A model generated the notes under the pieces. It had not been told where the DNA came from, ran no database searches, and saw nothing but the letters and a program-made list of their open reading frames with translations. A program made the position numbers and the translations under genes. This document shows positions 42,451 to 50,484 of a stretch of DNA of 64,000 nucleotides, piece by piece. Numbering within the stretch: position 1 is the first letter of the stretch; the number at the start of each line of letters is the position of its first letter. Source of the stretch: CAYLPJ01 sp964385465 (GTDB lineage: Bacteria; Planctomycetota; Phycisphaerae; SM23-33); NCBI GenBank assembly GCA_964385465.1, contig CAYLPJ010000002.1, positions 124,001-188,000 of the forward strand, read 5' to 3'.

Positions 42451-43576
42451 GATTCGCCTTCCGCGGGCTCGGTTCCCGGCGAACGTCCGCCAGGGCCAGA
42501 CCCGCACAGATGCCCCAGTCGCTCATCGCCCCCCGCCGGTCCGCCCCCAGGGACGCCGCGGACGTGTCGACGTCCTGCAGCGGCCGTCCTGCCCGGCATT
42601 CAACGCCCAACTGCTCGCCCAGCAGGCGGGCCATGGCCGGGTCGTGGGCCTGCCCGCCGATGAGCGTGATGTCCTTCGGCCTCATGCCGCGAAACGTGAC
42701 CGAGCAGTATCGCAGGCAGAGCGCCACCTCGCGCGACAGGTTCTCCGCGTCGCTGCGGATGGCGTCCAGGATGGTCCAACTGACCGAATCGGGTCCCTGG
42801 TCCTTCTCGGACTCGTCGATGGAGCTGCCCTGCATGATCTCCTGCCGCAGGTCGTAGGCGTCCTCCACCGACAGGTTCAGGTGCCGGGAGATCGCCTCGA
42901 TGAAGTTCTTTCCGCCGATGTGGACGGTCTTGATCAGCACGACATCCTGCCCGCGGGCGACCACCACGCGCGTGGCCGTGTGTCCGAGGTCCAGCACCAC
43001 GCTGATCTCCTCTTCGTCGACCTGGCGACGGCGGTAGCGTGCGAAGGGACGGAAGAGCACCAGCGGCTCGGCCTCGATCCGCTCGGGGCTCAGGCCCATC
43101 TCCTGGATCATGGACAACTGGCGCTCGATGACATCCCCGGTCGCTCCGATCAGGATGACCTCGCGGGCGTTGTCGGTCCCCTGGCGAACCGGCCCGGCCT
43201 CCAGGTAGCGAAGCTGATCCGGCGCGAAGTCGCAGCCGAACTTCTCCCTGGCCTCGGACCGCACGGCCCGTTGGAGTTCCCTCTCCGAGAGATTGGGCAG
43301 GCGGACGTTCTTGATCTTCAGGTCCTCGCAGGACAGGCAGGTGGTGACGCGCCGGCCTCGGAAGCGCCCGGCTCGCAGCAGCCCCCGGACGGCCTCGACC
43401 GCCTGCGTCCGCCAGGCATCGCTGCCGCGGGCGACCGGCTCGGGGAAGCGCCAGCAGGCGGCCTCACTCACCGCCGGGGGCCAGCCGCCCGGGCGCATCT
43501 GGAGCATGCGGATGCTCGACGCGCCGAGGTCCAGAGCGATCGGACAGCGGGATGTTCGCAGCAGAGATTCCAGCAT
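42425..43576 (-). CDS. pilM: PilM-like actin-fold pilus assembly ATPase
   Basis: 383 residues. Actin-like nucleotide-binding fold: CPIALDLGASSIRMLQM (phosphate 1), SVVLDLGHTATRVVVARGQ (phosphate 2), and ITLIGGQAHDPAMARLLGEQ (adenosine motif). Cytoplasmic; binds the N-terminal peptide of PilN. Two extra features are SCEDLKIKNVRLPNLSEREL and a C-terminal basic tail. Begins 17 bp after the GspH-like pseudopilin stop. Confidence 0.9.
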   Translation of the reverse strand: MLESLLRTSRCPIALDLGASSIRMLQMRPGGWPPAVSEAACWRFPEPVARGSDAWRTQAVEAVRGLLRAGRFRGRRVTTCLSCEDLKIKNVRLPNLSERELQRAVRSEAREKFGCDFAPDQLRYLEAGPVRQGTDNAREVILIGATGDVIERQLSMIQEMGLSPERIEAEPLVLFRPFARYRRRQVDEEEISVVLDLGHTATRVVVARGQDVVLIKTVHIGGKNFIEAISRHLNLSVEDAYDLRQEIMQGSSIDESEKDQGPDSVSWTILDAIRSDAENLSREVALCLRYCSVTFRGMRPKDITLIGGQAHDPAMARLLGEQLGVECRAGRPLQDVDTSAASLGADRRGAMSDWGICAGLALADVRREPSPRKANHDTRRLSA

Positions 43577-43593
43577 CGCTTTCCACTTTCCGG

Positions 43594-44094
43594 CTAGGAG
43601 CCAGCCAGCGTCACGGTCACGGTACCGGTCACCGGGGTGACCTGTACCTGGTAGACATCCGGCCCGCCCTGCAGCGTGACGGTCCCGCCGTTGTCCGGCG
43701 ATCCCAACTCATCGAAGGTCACCGTCGCGGCGCCGTCGAAATCCGCCGTCAGGATGTCCACGTCGTCCATCTGCTCCTGCGAGCGAAGATCGACCACGTA
43801 GTCCGCGTTAGTCATCGGATGTTTCAGGGCCCCACTTGCGTTAGACAGCGTGTAGGTGTCCGTGCCCGTGGCGAAGGTCACCGTCACCGACTGCTGGGTC
43901 GTGATGGCCACGTTCTGGGCGTATTCGACATCCGTCGCCAGGATCCGCGCCGCCGACATCGCCGAGACGCCCCCGAGGCCGAAGACCATCGGCACGACCA
44001 TCGCGCCGACGATGGCCATCACGACAATGACCACCAGAAGCTCGATGAGCGTGAAGCCCCCGCGGGCGCTATTTCTTCGGTGGCGGTGTCGCAC
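43594..44094 (-). CDS. Minor pseudopilin, GspH/FimT-like
   Basis: 166 residues from a GTG inside the 3' end of the upstream gene. Prepilin cleavage motif RGGFTLIELLVVIVVMAIVGAMVVPMV begins near residue 17 (quoted in part: GGFTLIELLVV). The basic leader is long. The globular part is beta-rich, with LATDVEYAQNVAITTQQSVT as in GspH. Its upstream neighbour overlaps by 26 bp in another frame. Part of the minor pilin set likely to initiate or cap the pilus. Confidence 0.83.
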   Translation of the reverse strand: MRHRHRRNSARGGFTLIELLVVIVVMAIVGAMVVPMVFGLGGVSAMSAARILATDVEYAQNVAITTQQSVTVTFATGTDTYTLSNASGALKHPMTNADYVVDLRSQEQMDDVDILTADFDGAATVTFDELGSPDNGGTVTLQGGPDVYQVQVTPVTGTVTVTLAGS

Positions 44095-44395
44095 GGTTGG
44101 GACCTTTCGACTTGGGGTCCTCGGCAATCTGCACCTTCGCCTGCCCGTTCTTCAGCAGCGCGATGAGCCGGTCGAGCTTCTCGCCGTTGCTCTGAAGCTC
44201 CTTGATGATTCTCTGGCGCTGCTGGCCGGAATCGGGAATGCCCGTGCCCAGGGCGGCGCGTGCCTCGGGGCCCGTCGGCGGGGCCTCGGCCCACAGCCCG
44301 ACGATCAGCACGGTCAGCAGCCCCGCAATCACCGTCAGGCAGACGCGGGTGTAGGTATCAACTTTCAGATCGATTCTCTTCGGCCCGGTATCCAT
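44069..44395 (-). CDS. Small single-span membrane protein of the pilus cluster
   Basis: 108 residues, ATG with GGAG 6 nt upstream. Starts MDTGPKRIDLKVDTYTRVCL, then a membrane helix (VCLTVIAGLLTVLIVGLWA), then a helical/coiled region (QQRQRIIKELQSNGEKLDRL) and a charged tail. No named family. Small membrane proteins of this kind with a coiled coil are common in planctomycete pilus operons; role unknown. Overlaps the GspH-like start, implying coupling. Confidence 0.7.
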   Translation of the reverse strand: MDTGPKRIDLKVDTYTRVCLTVIAGLLTVLIVGLWAEAPPTGPEARAALGTGIPDSGQQRQRIIKELQSNGEKLDRLIALLKNGQAKVQIAEDPKSKGPNRATPPPKK

Positions 44396-44421
44396 GGCAT
44401 TCTCCGCAAGGTCATGCCCCA

Positions 44422-45534
44422 TCACGGCTCGTCCCAGGACAGCACGTCCACCTTGGCCGTGCGGGACTCGTACAGCGATTCCAACTGCTCCTGCGTCAGG
44501 GCTCGGTTGAAGATGGCTACCTCGTCGATCAGTCCGTCGAACGGGCGGCTGGACGCGCTGTCGGGGTTGCCCCCGATCCACGCCGGCACGTCCTCATCGG
44601 TCCAAAGCCAGCCGAACTTGAACCGGGTCCCCACCTCCTGGGCGTCCTTGTACAGGCGCATCCAGAAGCCGTCGAACGTCATCGCGCCGAAGACCCACTG
44701 GTTCTCGGTCAGGTCGCCGTCCCAGGCCGAGAGCGTCACGGCCGACCACCCGGCACCGACGCGCCCGCGCAGCCGCATCCGCCCGCCCGTGCGGATGGTG
44801 CTGAGCATCCAGTAATGGTCGGCCGTCTGAATGCCGTCGGCCTTGGAGACGATGCGGGCATCGTCGCAGGAGAAGCTGTCGGCGCGGAACCAGCCGACCA
44901 CCGTCAGACCCCATCCGCTGACGTCCATCCCTCCGAGATCCACGTGGTCGTTCGTCCCGTCGAAGAGCGCCGCGCGGTCGAGGTCCCCCATCACCACGCC
45001 GGACTGGCCCAGCGTCACCTCGTTGACGTACGTGCCCGGTGTGGCCGTCATCTGATCGGCCGCAGTCGTGCCGGCGATCTCCCCAAGCCGCCAGTAGGCC
45101 TGGGGACCCAGGGCGAGGACCTTCTCGCGGTAGTCGTTTGTCAGTTCGACGGTCATCGAGCTGCGGCGGACCAGGCCCCCCGTCCTGCCGCGGGCGCAGA
45201 TGCGGTACTGAAGCGACCCGAGAGGCTCGATCCAGATCTCGTAGCTGTCATCCGTGCCGTCGGCGTACAACGGCCCCCAGGGGTTGTCGGCATCGGTGCC
45301 CTCGAGGGCCTGGGAGCCGGTCCGCAGGAGGTACAGCCCGTGGTGCAGGCCGGACTCCGCCAAGTACCGCGCGCGGGCTGCCTTGTTCACGTTGGCCGCC
45401 CCGCGGGCCTTTACCGTCGTGATCGACGCGTACGTCATACCCAGCACGCTGGTGACCACGACCATCACCAACACCAGCAACAGGGCGATGCCTCTTCGGT
45501 TTGTCACGCGTCTCGTCATGAGTGTCTTGTTCAT
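44422..45534 (-). CDS. PilX-like minor pilin with LamG/concanavalin-like domain
   Basis: 370 residues. N-terminus RRGIALLLVLVMVVVTSVLG is the PilX/GspK-type hydrophobic helix, without the usual Gly-Phe-Thr-Leu cleavage motif. After about residue 130 there is a LamG/concanavalin A-like lectin domain: LGPQAYWRLGEIAGTTAADQ, FDGTNDHVDLGGM, LTVVGWFRADSF, WVFGAMTFDGFWMRLYKDAQ, and FDGLIDEVAIFNRALTQEQL. This fold binds carbohydrate or protein ligands, so the pilus tip may carry an adhesin. AGGAGG lies directly against the ATG, so the start could be slightly different. Confidence 0.8.
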   Translation of the reverse strand: MNKTLMTRRVTNRRGIALLLVLVMVVVTSVLGMTYASITTVKARGAANVNKAARARYLAESGLHHGLYLLRTGSQALEGTDADNPWGPLYADGTDDSYEIWIEPLGSLQYRICARGRTGGLVRRSSMTVELTNDYREKVLALGPQAYWRLGEIAGTTAADQMTATPGTYVNEVTLGQSGVVMGDLDRAALFDGTNDHVDLGGMDVSGWGLTVVGWFRADSFSCDDARIVSKADGIQTADHYWMLSTIRTGGRMRLRGRVGAGWSAVTLSAWDGDLTENQWVFGAMTFDGFWMRLYKDAQEVGTRFKFGWLWTDEDVPAWIGGNPDSASSRPFDGLIDEVAIFNRALTQEQLESLYESRTAKVDVLSWDEP

Positions 45535-45564
45535 CCTCCTGCCGTGCCGCCAGGGCCGGGCGGC

Positions 45565-46236
45565 TCAGTTCCCGTTGCGGTTCTCCTTCTCCAGACGGAA
45601 CGTCCCGCCGGGCGTGACGATGAGCTTGTCCACCAGGTCGCTGCGAAGCCGGCCGGCGCCGACGACGGTCAAAAGGTCCTTGTCATCGCCGATAACCATG
45701 CGAAACTTGACCAGGCGCGACATCGGGGGATCGGCGTCTCGGTAGACCGCGAAGCTCCGCACGTTGTTGGCCAGCAACGCGTCTGTCTCGTATTGCGGGT
45801 AGGCGATCGAGCTGCGGGAGTTTGTGCTGGCGCTCGCGGTCGCCAGCGGTAACTTGGTGTCCAGGGCCGCCTCTTGGGCTGCGGTCATCGAGGCCGGGAA
45901 TTCCAGCCCCCGGCGGATCAGCCGGTTGGTGTCGGGGTCCCGATAGACGACCACCAGTTCCGAGACGTTGATCTCTCCCGGGTCCTTGTCGTCCTCGGCC
46001 CAGAGCGTGATCTCGTCGTCGGAGGCGGCCACCACGAGCAGCGACTGCCTCAGCACGCTTTCCAGCTTGGCGTTGGCCACGCGCCCGGTCTGGAGGTACT
46101 CGTAGTAGCGTTCGCTGTGCTCGTTGGCGTTGGCCAGCGCCACGGCGATGCCGGAGATGGCCAGGCCGATGACCGAGGTGATCGCCACGGAGGCGACCAA
46201 CTCGGCGAGGGTGAGTCCTTTGCCGCGTCGGATCAT
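45565..46236 (-). CDS. Minor pseudopilin, GspJ/PilW-like
   Basis: 223 residues, AGGAGAGG before the ATG. N-terminal helix MIRRGKGLTLAELVASVAIT with a GLTLAEL cleavage motif (Leu in place of Phe). Globular domain with RVANAKLESVLRQSLLVVAA and ITLWAEDDKD typical of GspJ/PilW proteins. The ATG overlaps the stop of the GspI-like gene by 4 bp (ATGA). Probable minor pilin. Confidence 0.8.
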   Translation of the reverse strand: MIRRGKGLTLAELVASVAITSVIGLAISGIAVALANANEHSERYYEYLQTGRVANAKLESVLRQSLLVVAASDDEITLWAEDDKDPGEINVSELVVVYRDPDTNRLIRRGLEFPASMTAAQEAALDTKLPLATASASTNSRSSIAYPQYETDALLANNVRSFAVYRDADPPMSRLVKFRMVIGDDKDLLTVVGAGRLRSDLVDKLIVTPGGTFRLEKENRNGN

Positions 46237-46775
46237 GTTTCCTCTCCTGTCCGCCAGCCCAGCCAGTGAACGAGTCTCGTCAGCGTCACCACCGCCGCCC
46301 CGTCGTGACGCACCTCCACGATCACGCGAAGGAAGGTCTTGTCGTCCTCGGCCGCCTGCCCGGACACCGTGACGTACTCGACGGTCACGTGGCGGCTGAG
46401 CCCGTCTGCTTCGTCGCAATCGACCACCAGCCCACCGGGCCCGACAATGGCGCCGGCGTCCTCTTCGTAGCCGTGATAGTCATCGATGGCGTCGAAGTCG
46501 TCGCGGTCGGATTCTCCGGCGTCGGGCCCGAAGGCGCCGGTCGGCTCGGGGTCGTCGTCTCCGTCGTCAGGCTCCTCGAACTCGCGGAGAAGGATCTCCT
46601 CCATCATGTCCTCGGCGAGGCTGACGGCGAGGGTGAGCCTCGAGCCGACCAGTTGGCTTCGCGCCCCGGCGGAGAAGGGCAGAAGAATCGCGGTGACGGC
46701 GATGGCAAGGACCGTCGCCGCCAGCAGCGCCTCGATGAGCGTGAAGCCCGAATTCTGCTTTCCGGGGGAGCGCAT
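46233..46775 (-). CDS. Minor pseudopilin, GspI/PilV-like
   Basis: 180 residues. Prepilin motif NSGFTLIEALLAATVLAIAV near residue 9, with an acidic Asp/Glu-rich stretch in the middle (FEEPDDGDDDPEPTG) that could bind calcium. Length and fold pattern match PilV/GspI minor pilins. It lies 9 bp after the GspG-like stop and overlaps the GspJ-like start, so the minor pilins are one unit. Confidence 0.82.
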   Translation of the reverse strand: MRSPGKQNSGFTLIEALLAATVLAIAVTAILLPFSAGARSQLVGSRLTLAVSLAEDMMEEILLREFEEPDDGDDDPEPTGAFGPDAGESDRDDFDAIDDYHGYEEDAGAIVGPGGLVVDCDEADGLSRHVTVEYVTVSGQAAEDDKTFLRVIVEVRHDGAAVVTLTRLVHWLGWRTGEET

Positions 46776-46784
46776 GGGTACCGC

Positions 46785-47291
46785 TTAGTAGTCGAAGTAG
46801 GCCTTGCCCTTGTCATCGGTGCCGGGGCAATCGGCCTTGAGTGTCATGGTTGCCGGCTGGTACACCCAGCCGTGGGTGTCGGGCGGCGAGTTGGGGACCT
46901 GGGCGGCGTCGCCCAGGATCAGCACGCTGGTTCGTCCGTTGACGGGGTTCTCGGGAATTTCCCGCATGTACGGCCCGAAGGGGTGGCCGGCGTCGCCGAC
47001 ATCCCCGGCCTGGCCGCGGATGTTGGTCGGAAGCGTAAGCTGCTGTTCGAAGGCGGTGTCGGTCGGTGCCTGGGATGTGTCGCCGCCGGGGTATCCGGCG
47101 GGCACGTCGGCGTGCTGGGACTTGTAGACCACCAGTTGCAGACGCATGATCCGCAGGTTGTCCATGAGCATGTTGGCCTTGGCGCAGTTGGTCACGCTCG
47201 AGAAGCCGGGCAGGACCATTGCGGCCAGGATGGCCAGGACGATGACCACCACCAGGAGTTCGACCAGCGTGAAGGCACGTCGCGTTGCCAT
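46785..47291 (-). CDS. GspG-like pseudopilin
   Basis: 168 residues. N-terminus MATRRAFTLVELLVVVIVLA with Ala before Phe at the cleavage site in place of Gly. Globular part has MDNLRIMRLQLVVYKSQHAD, FGPYMREIPENPVNGRTSVL and GWVYQPAT, the alpha-beta loop layout of GspG. It has no calcium-site acidic loop as clear as in GspG. Separated from the upstream major pilin gene by 218 bp that contain a large hairpin. Confidence 0.85.
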   Translation of the reverse strand: MATRRAFTLVELLVVVIVLAILAAMVLPGFSSVTNCAKANMLMDNLRIMRLQLVVYKSQHADVPAGYPGGDTSQAPTDTAFEQQLTLPTNIRGQAGDVGDAGHPFGPYMREIPENPVNGRTSVLILGDAAQVPNSPPDTHGWVYQPATMTLKADCPGTDDKGKAYFDY

Positions 47292-47406
47292 GGTCGGAGA
47301 ACTCCTTCCGCTGCGGGCCCCGTGTTCGGGCATGCCGGCGGGCCCGCGCGGTCATGGCATGCCGACGGCCGGGCACCCCTTGGGGAAGCCCGGCCGCTGC
47401 CGGACG

Positions 47407-47444
47407 GCCCGGTCGGGGCGGCCTTTACGGCGCCCCGACCGGGC
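47407..47444 (-). terminator. Strong intergenic hairpin after the major pilin gene
   Basis: Perfect 14-bp inverted repeat, GCCCGGTCGGGGCG (47407-47420) and CGCCCCGACCGGGC (47431-47444), 10-nt loop. No U-run follows on either strand. It lies between the pilin and the rest of the pilus operon and could act as a partial terminator or RNA-stability/processing element to make pilin mRNA more abundant. Confidence 0.5.
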
Positions 47445-47509
47445 GGTCCATGGGCTGCGGAACCGCCGCACAGCCGCGGCGAAGGCGGCCGTGGGCGGGG
47501 TTCCGAGGG

Positions 47510-47968
47510 TTAGCGGTCGAGGTATCCGGCGTAGTTGACGCCGAAGCTCCCGGTCGTGGAGTTGAACCACCAGCCGTAGTCGCCGGAGATCACCGCGTTG
47601 GGGTCGGATGCCCCGGTGGCGTCGGCGACGGCGGACTGGTTGTTGAACGGGTTGGTCGGGAACTTCTGGAGATAGGGCCCGAGCGAGCCGCCGGACGCGC
47701 CGTCGGCGTCGGTCTTGCCCGTCAGGTGGCTGACGAAGTTGCCGATCGTCCACGTGCCGCTGACCGTGCCCGGGTAGTTGTCCTTGTGCTGAACCTTGTA
47801 CAGCTCGATCTGGCTGCGGACGGTCTGCAGGTCGCTCATCAGCGCCGACACGCGAGCGTCGTTGGACGCCTCGGTGAACTGCGGGATGACGATGGCCGCC
47901 AGAATGCCCAGGATGATCACGACGATGAGGATCTCGACCAGAGTGAAGCCTTTGTTCTTCCGTTGCAT
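47510..47968 (-). CDS. Major pilin/GspG-like pseudopilin
   Basis: 152 residues, GGAGG 8 nt before the ATG. Canonical type IV prepilin start MQRKNKGFTLVEILIVVIIL with Gly-Phe cleavage site and Glu5. Globular part: MSDLQTVRSQIELYKVQHKD, FPTNPFNNQSAV and a C-terminal YGWWFNSTTGSFGVNYAGY. Pattern is that of GspG-type pilins. First gene of the pilus cluster, with its own promoter and a strong hairpin after it, so probably the most highly expressed subunit. Confidence 0.9.
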   Translation of the reverse strand: MQRKNKGFTLVEILIVVIILGILAAIVIPQFTEASNDARVSALMSDLQTVRSQIELYKVQHKDNYPGTVSGTWTIGNFVSHLTGKTDADGASGGSLGPYLQKFPTNPFNNQSAVADATGASDPNAVISGDYGWWFNSTTGSFGVNYAGYLDR

Positions 47969-48614
47969 GGAATCTGCCTCCGATGTTGCTTTGCGTAAAA
48001 GACCCCTTCCGGGGTGCCTTGCCCATCTATGTATGCTTGACCTCCGTGTGTCGAAGAGTCGATCCGTCGGATGAAGGTTCTCGTCCAGATGCAGTCAGTG
48101 TGCATGTTCGCGGTCGGCCTGGCCCGTCCCGGGCCGGCGTTCCGCGCCGCCCCACACATGCAGACCCGCGGCCGGCGTGTCCTCGCTGGATTCCACCTCC
48201 CTTCCGGGACAGCCATTGGTCCGGTGCCGCCGAGTTTGGCAGCCCGCATGTGGAGAACCGAACAGTCGAAAGCCTGCGGTCCTCAATCGACCTACCCGGT
48301 CTATCGACCGGTTGGATCGGGGCCTTCACTAACGCAAGGAAATGCGCTCGGCCTGCGGAGCCTGGGAGGAAGGGACGTGCGTGAACCGTCTGTGCCCCGG
48401 GCGCAAAGCGCCCGCCAACGGGGTTCGCGTCGTCATTCCCTTCGGCAGCCCGGCTGTCCCACTCAACGGGACCCGTGGCGTTGCGCTTCGGGCGTCGTCG
48501 GCCCGAATTGCCCTTCTCGGGGAACTCGACCCCGGCGGATATCAGCGCCGCCGGGCACCACATGGGAGCGTAGGATATGATCGGCAGCCCGGCAAACCCC
48601 CTACGGTATTCCGC
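47969..48614. other. 646-bp intergenic region upstream of the pilin
   Basis: No convincing gene on either strand. It holds the pilin promoter (48028-48055, minus strand) and several GC-rich hairpins: GGGCGC AAA GCGCCC near 48398-48412, and CCCGGCGG...CCGCCGGG near 48530-48555 (loop ATATCAGCG). Short open frames in it have no recognisable motif and disagree with each other. It may carry regulator binding sites or a non-coding RNA. Confidence 0.4.
48028..48055 (-). promoter_or_regulatory. Candidate promoter of the pilus cluster
   Basis: Minus-strand TTCGAC (48050-48055) and TACATA (48028-48033) with 16-bp spacing, about 60 bp before the pilin ATG. Confidence 0.5.
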
Positions 48615-50285
48615 CTAATCTCCGCCTGCGGACACCGCGTCGCGGCAGTGCTCGAGAAGCTCGTCGGCGCGAAACGGCTTGAGCAGGACCGCCGACAGCC
48701 CGTCCTGGCGGGCGCGGACGATCGAGTGATTCGGGTCGTAGCCGAACGCCGTGATCAGAATCACCGGCGTCTGCGGAGAGCGGGACTTCACGGCCGAGAA
48801 CACGTCGTAGCCGTTGGCGTGCGGCATCTTGATGTCCGAGATCACCAGGTCGTAGGTCTCCCCGGCCACGCGCTCCAGGGCCTCGGTGCCGTCGGCTGCG
48901 ATGTCGACCTCGCAGCCGTGGCTGGCGAGAACGTCTCGGACGGTCAGCCGGATGGCCTCCTCGTCATCGGCCACGAGCACGCGCTTGCCCACCAGCACCG
49001 GGTCGGCCCGCTGGGCCGGCGGCTCGGGGGCCAGCACGCCGGCGGTCGGCGCCTCGGTAAACTGCTGAACGGACCGGCGAAGCTGCGCCGCCCGATCCAC
49101 GATCGAGCGCAGCCGCTTGCGGAGGTCGTCGTGACCGATGTAGTCCTCCATCAGGTCCGACGCCTCGGTGATGATCTCGTTGACCGGCCCGGCCAGCTCG
49201 GCGCTGATCGACCCGCTGACCTGCGTATGCGTGGCGTGCCGCTCGGTCACCAGCAGGTCCAGGATGTTCAGCGCCAAGGCGACGTAGTGGACGAAGATCT
49301 CGGTAAACTGGCGGTCCTCCTCGTTGAAGCCGCCGGGAGCCCGGCTCTCGACGTTGAAAACGCCGATGACCTTGTCGTGAAGCCGCAGCGGGACGGTCAG
49401 GCTGCTGCGGGCGTCGGAAAGCCCCTGCATGTACCGCGAATCCTGGCAGACATCCGGACAGACGTAGCTCCGCCCCGTCGCGGCCACGTACCCGCAGATG
49501 CCGTTGTTCTCGTCGCGGGCGAACAGCTCGCAGTTCCACACCTCGTCGTCGATGCCGTCGGTCATCACCACGTTGAGGCGGTTGGTCTGCTCCTCCAGCA
49601 GCAGGAGGGCGAAGTGCTCGTACTTGAGCACGTCGCGGCTGCAGCGGGTGATCAGCTCCTCCAGCATGCGCAGTCTCTCGGCGGCGTTGTGCTGGGTGAC
49701 GGTATCGCGCCCGAGGCTGACGAGCTCGCGTCCGGCCCGGTCGATGGCATTGAGCTTCTGGCGCTGGCGACGCTGGTGGGAGGCGTTGACGGCGACGGCG
49801 GCGACCTGGCGGACGCACCCGGTGGCATCGCGGACGGGCGAGCAGATCACTTCGTAGTAGCTGGCGTCATTCGGCATGAGGGTGAAGCGCCGGCCTCGTG
49901 TGACGACGGAGTCATCGGCGGCGGCGAACTCGGCATAGGCCTCCTGGCAGCAGGCACACAACTCATCGAGAACCGAGGAGGGATACTCCCTCATGCGGCG
50001 GTTGGCCCAGACCAGTTCCCCGGCGGGCCCGACGATGCACACGCCGTCGCCGATGGTGTCGAGAACGGCCCCGGCCTGCTGGGCGACGGCGCCGCGTTCG
50101 AGGGGCAGAAAATCGGCGGTTTCGGCGAGGACGGCGTCGAACGGCTCGCTGCGCAGGGCGGCGAGGGCTTCATCGAGATCGGAAACGGCCCGGACGTCGA
50201 ACTGCGAGTGGAGAGAATCGAGAAGGCCCTGCGATTCCATCGTCGGGCCGCGAAGCACCAGAAGCTTCCGGAGGCTCGTCTGCAC
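48615..50285 (-). CDS. Signal transduction protein: degenerate receiver, PAS, GAF, receiver
   Basis: 556 residues from a GTG. The N-terminal ~70 residues are a receiver-like fold without the acidic pocket (FDAVLAETADFLPLER). A PAS domain follows (VLDTIGDGVCIVGPAGELVWAN), then a GAF domain with LEELITRCSRDVLKYEHFALL. A short helical HisKA-like part (LAGPVNEIITEASDLMEDYI) lacks the phospho-acceptor His in the usual context and no ATPase domain follows. The C-terminus is an intact receiver (VLVADDEEAIRLTV, DLVISDIKMPHANGY, ILITAFG, LLKPFRADEL). Without a kinase core it is probably a phosphorelay or scaffold regulator; it may act on the adjacent pilus cluster. Confidence 0.8.
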   Translation of the reverse strand: MQTSLRKLLVLRGPTMESQGLLDSLHSQFDVRAVSDLDEALAALRSEPFDAVLAETADFLPLERGAVAQQAGAVLDTIGDGVCIVGPAGELVWANRRMREYPSSVLDELCACCQEAYAEFAAADDSVVTRGRRFTLMPNDASYYEVICSPVRDATGCVRQVAAVAVNASHQRRQRQKLNAIDRAGRELVSLGRDTVTQHNAAERLRMLEELITRCSRDVLKYEHFALLLLEEQTNRLNVVMTDGIDDEVWNCELFARDENNGICGYVAATGRSYVCPDVCQDSRYMQGLSDARSSLTVPLRLHDKVIGVFNVESRAPGGFNEEDRQFTEIFVHYVALALNILDLLVTERHATHTQVSGSISAELAGPVNEIITEASDLMEDYIGHDDLRKRLRSIVDRAAQLRRSVQQFTEAPTAGVLAPEPPAQRADPVLVGKRVLVADDEEAIRLTVRDVLASHGCEVDIAADGTEALERVAGETYDLVISDIKMPHANGYDVFSAVKSRSPQTPVILITAFGYDPNHSIVRARQDGLSAVLLKPFRADELLEHCRDAVSAGGD

Positions 50286-50329
50286 GTCGTACCCTCACCC
50301 CCCCCAACACCTAGAACGACTAGGGCTTT

Positions 50330-50357
50330 ATCTTACCAGAAGCACATGCACCGTCAA
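50330..50357 (-). promoter_or_regulatory. Promoter for the PAS/GAF/receiver gene
   Basis: Minus-strand TTGACG (50352-50357) and TAAGAT (50330-50335) separated by 16 bp. The 40-nt leader contains a CCTAG...CTAGG hairpin. Toward 50400-50484 is the pfp 3' end with a weak hairpin and a short T-run. Confidence 0.6.
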
Positions 50358-50484
50358 GCCGGGAAAAATCGGATTCCTTGCGCAAGAATACGCCCGGCCC
50401 GCAAGACGTCTGGCCGGCAGGCCGGGCGACAAAAAGGCTGCTCTACGGAACTCCTTGCCGCACAGGTCGTTCCGGCGGCACGGC

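Noticed and set aside
48027..48580. Overlapping short frames in the intergenic region before the pilin
   Set aside because: They conflict across strands, lack Shine-Dalgarno sequences and motifs.
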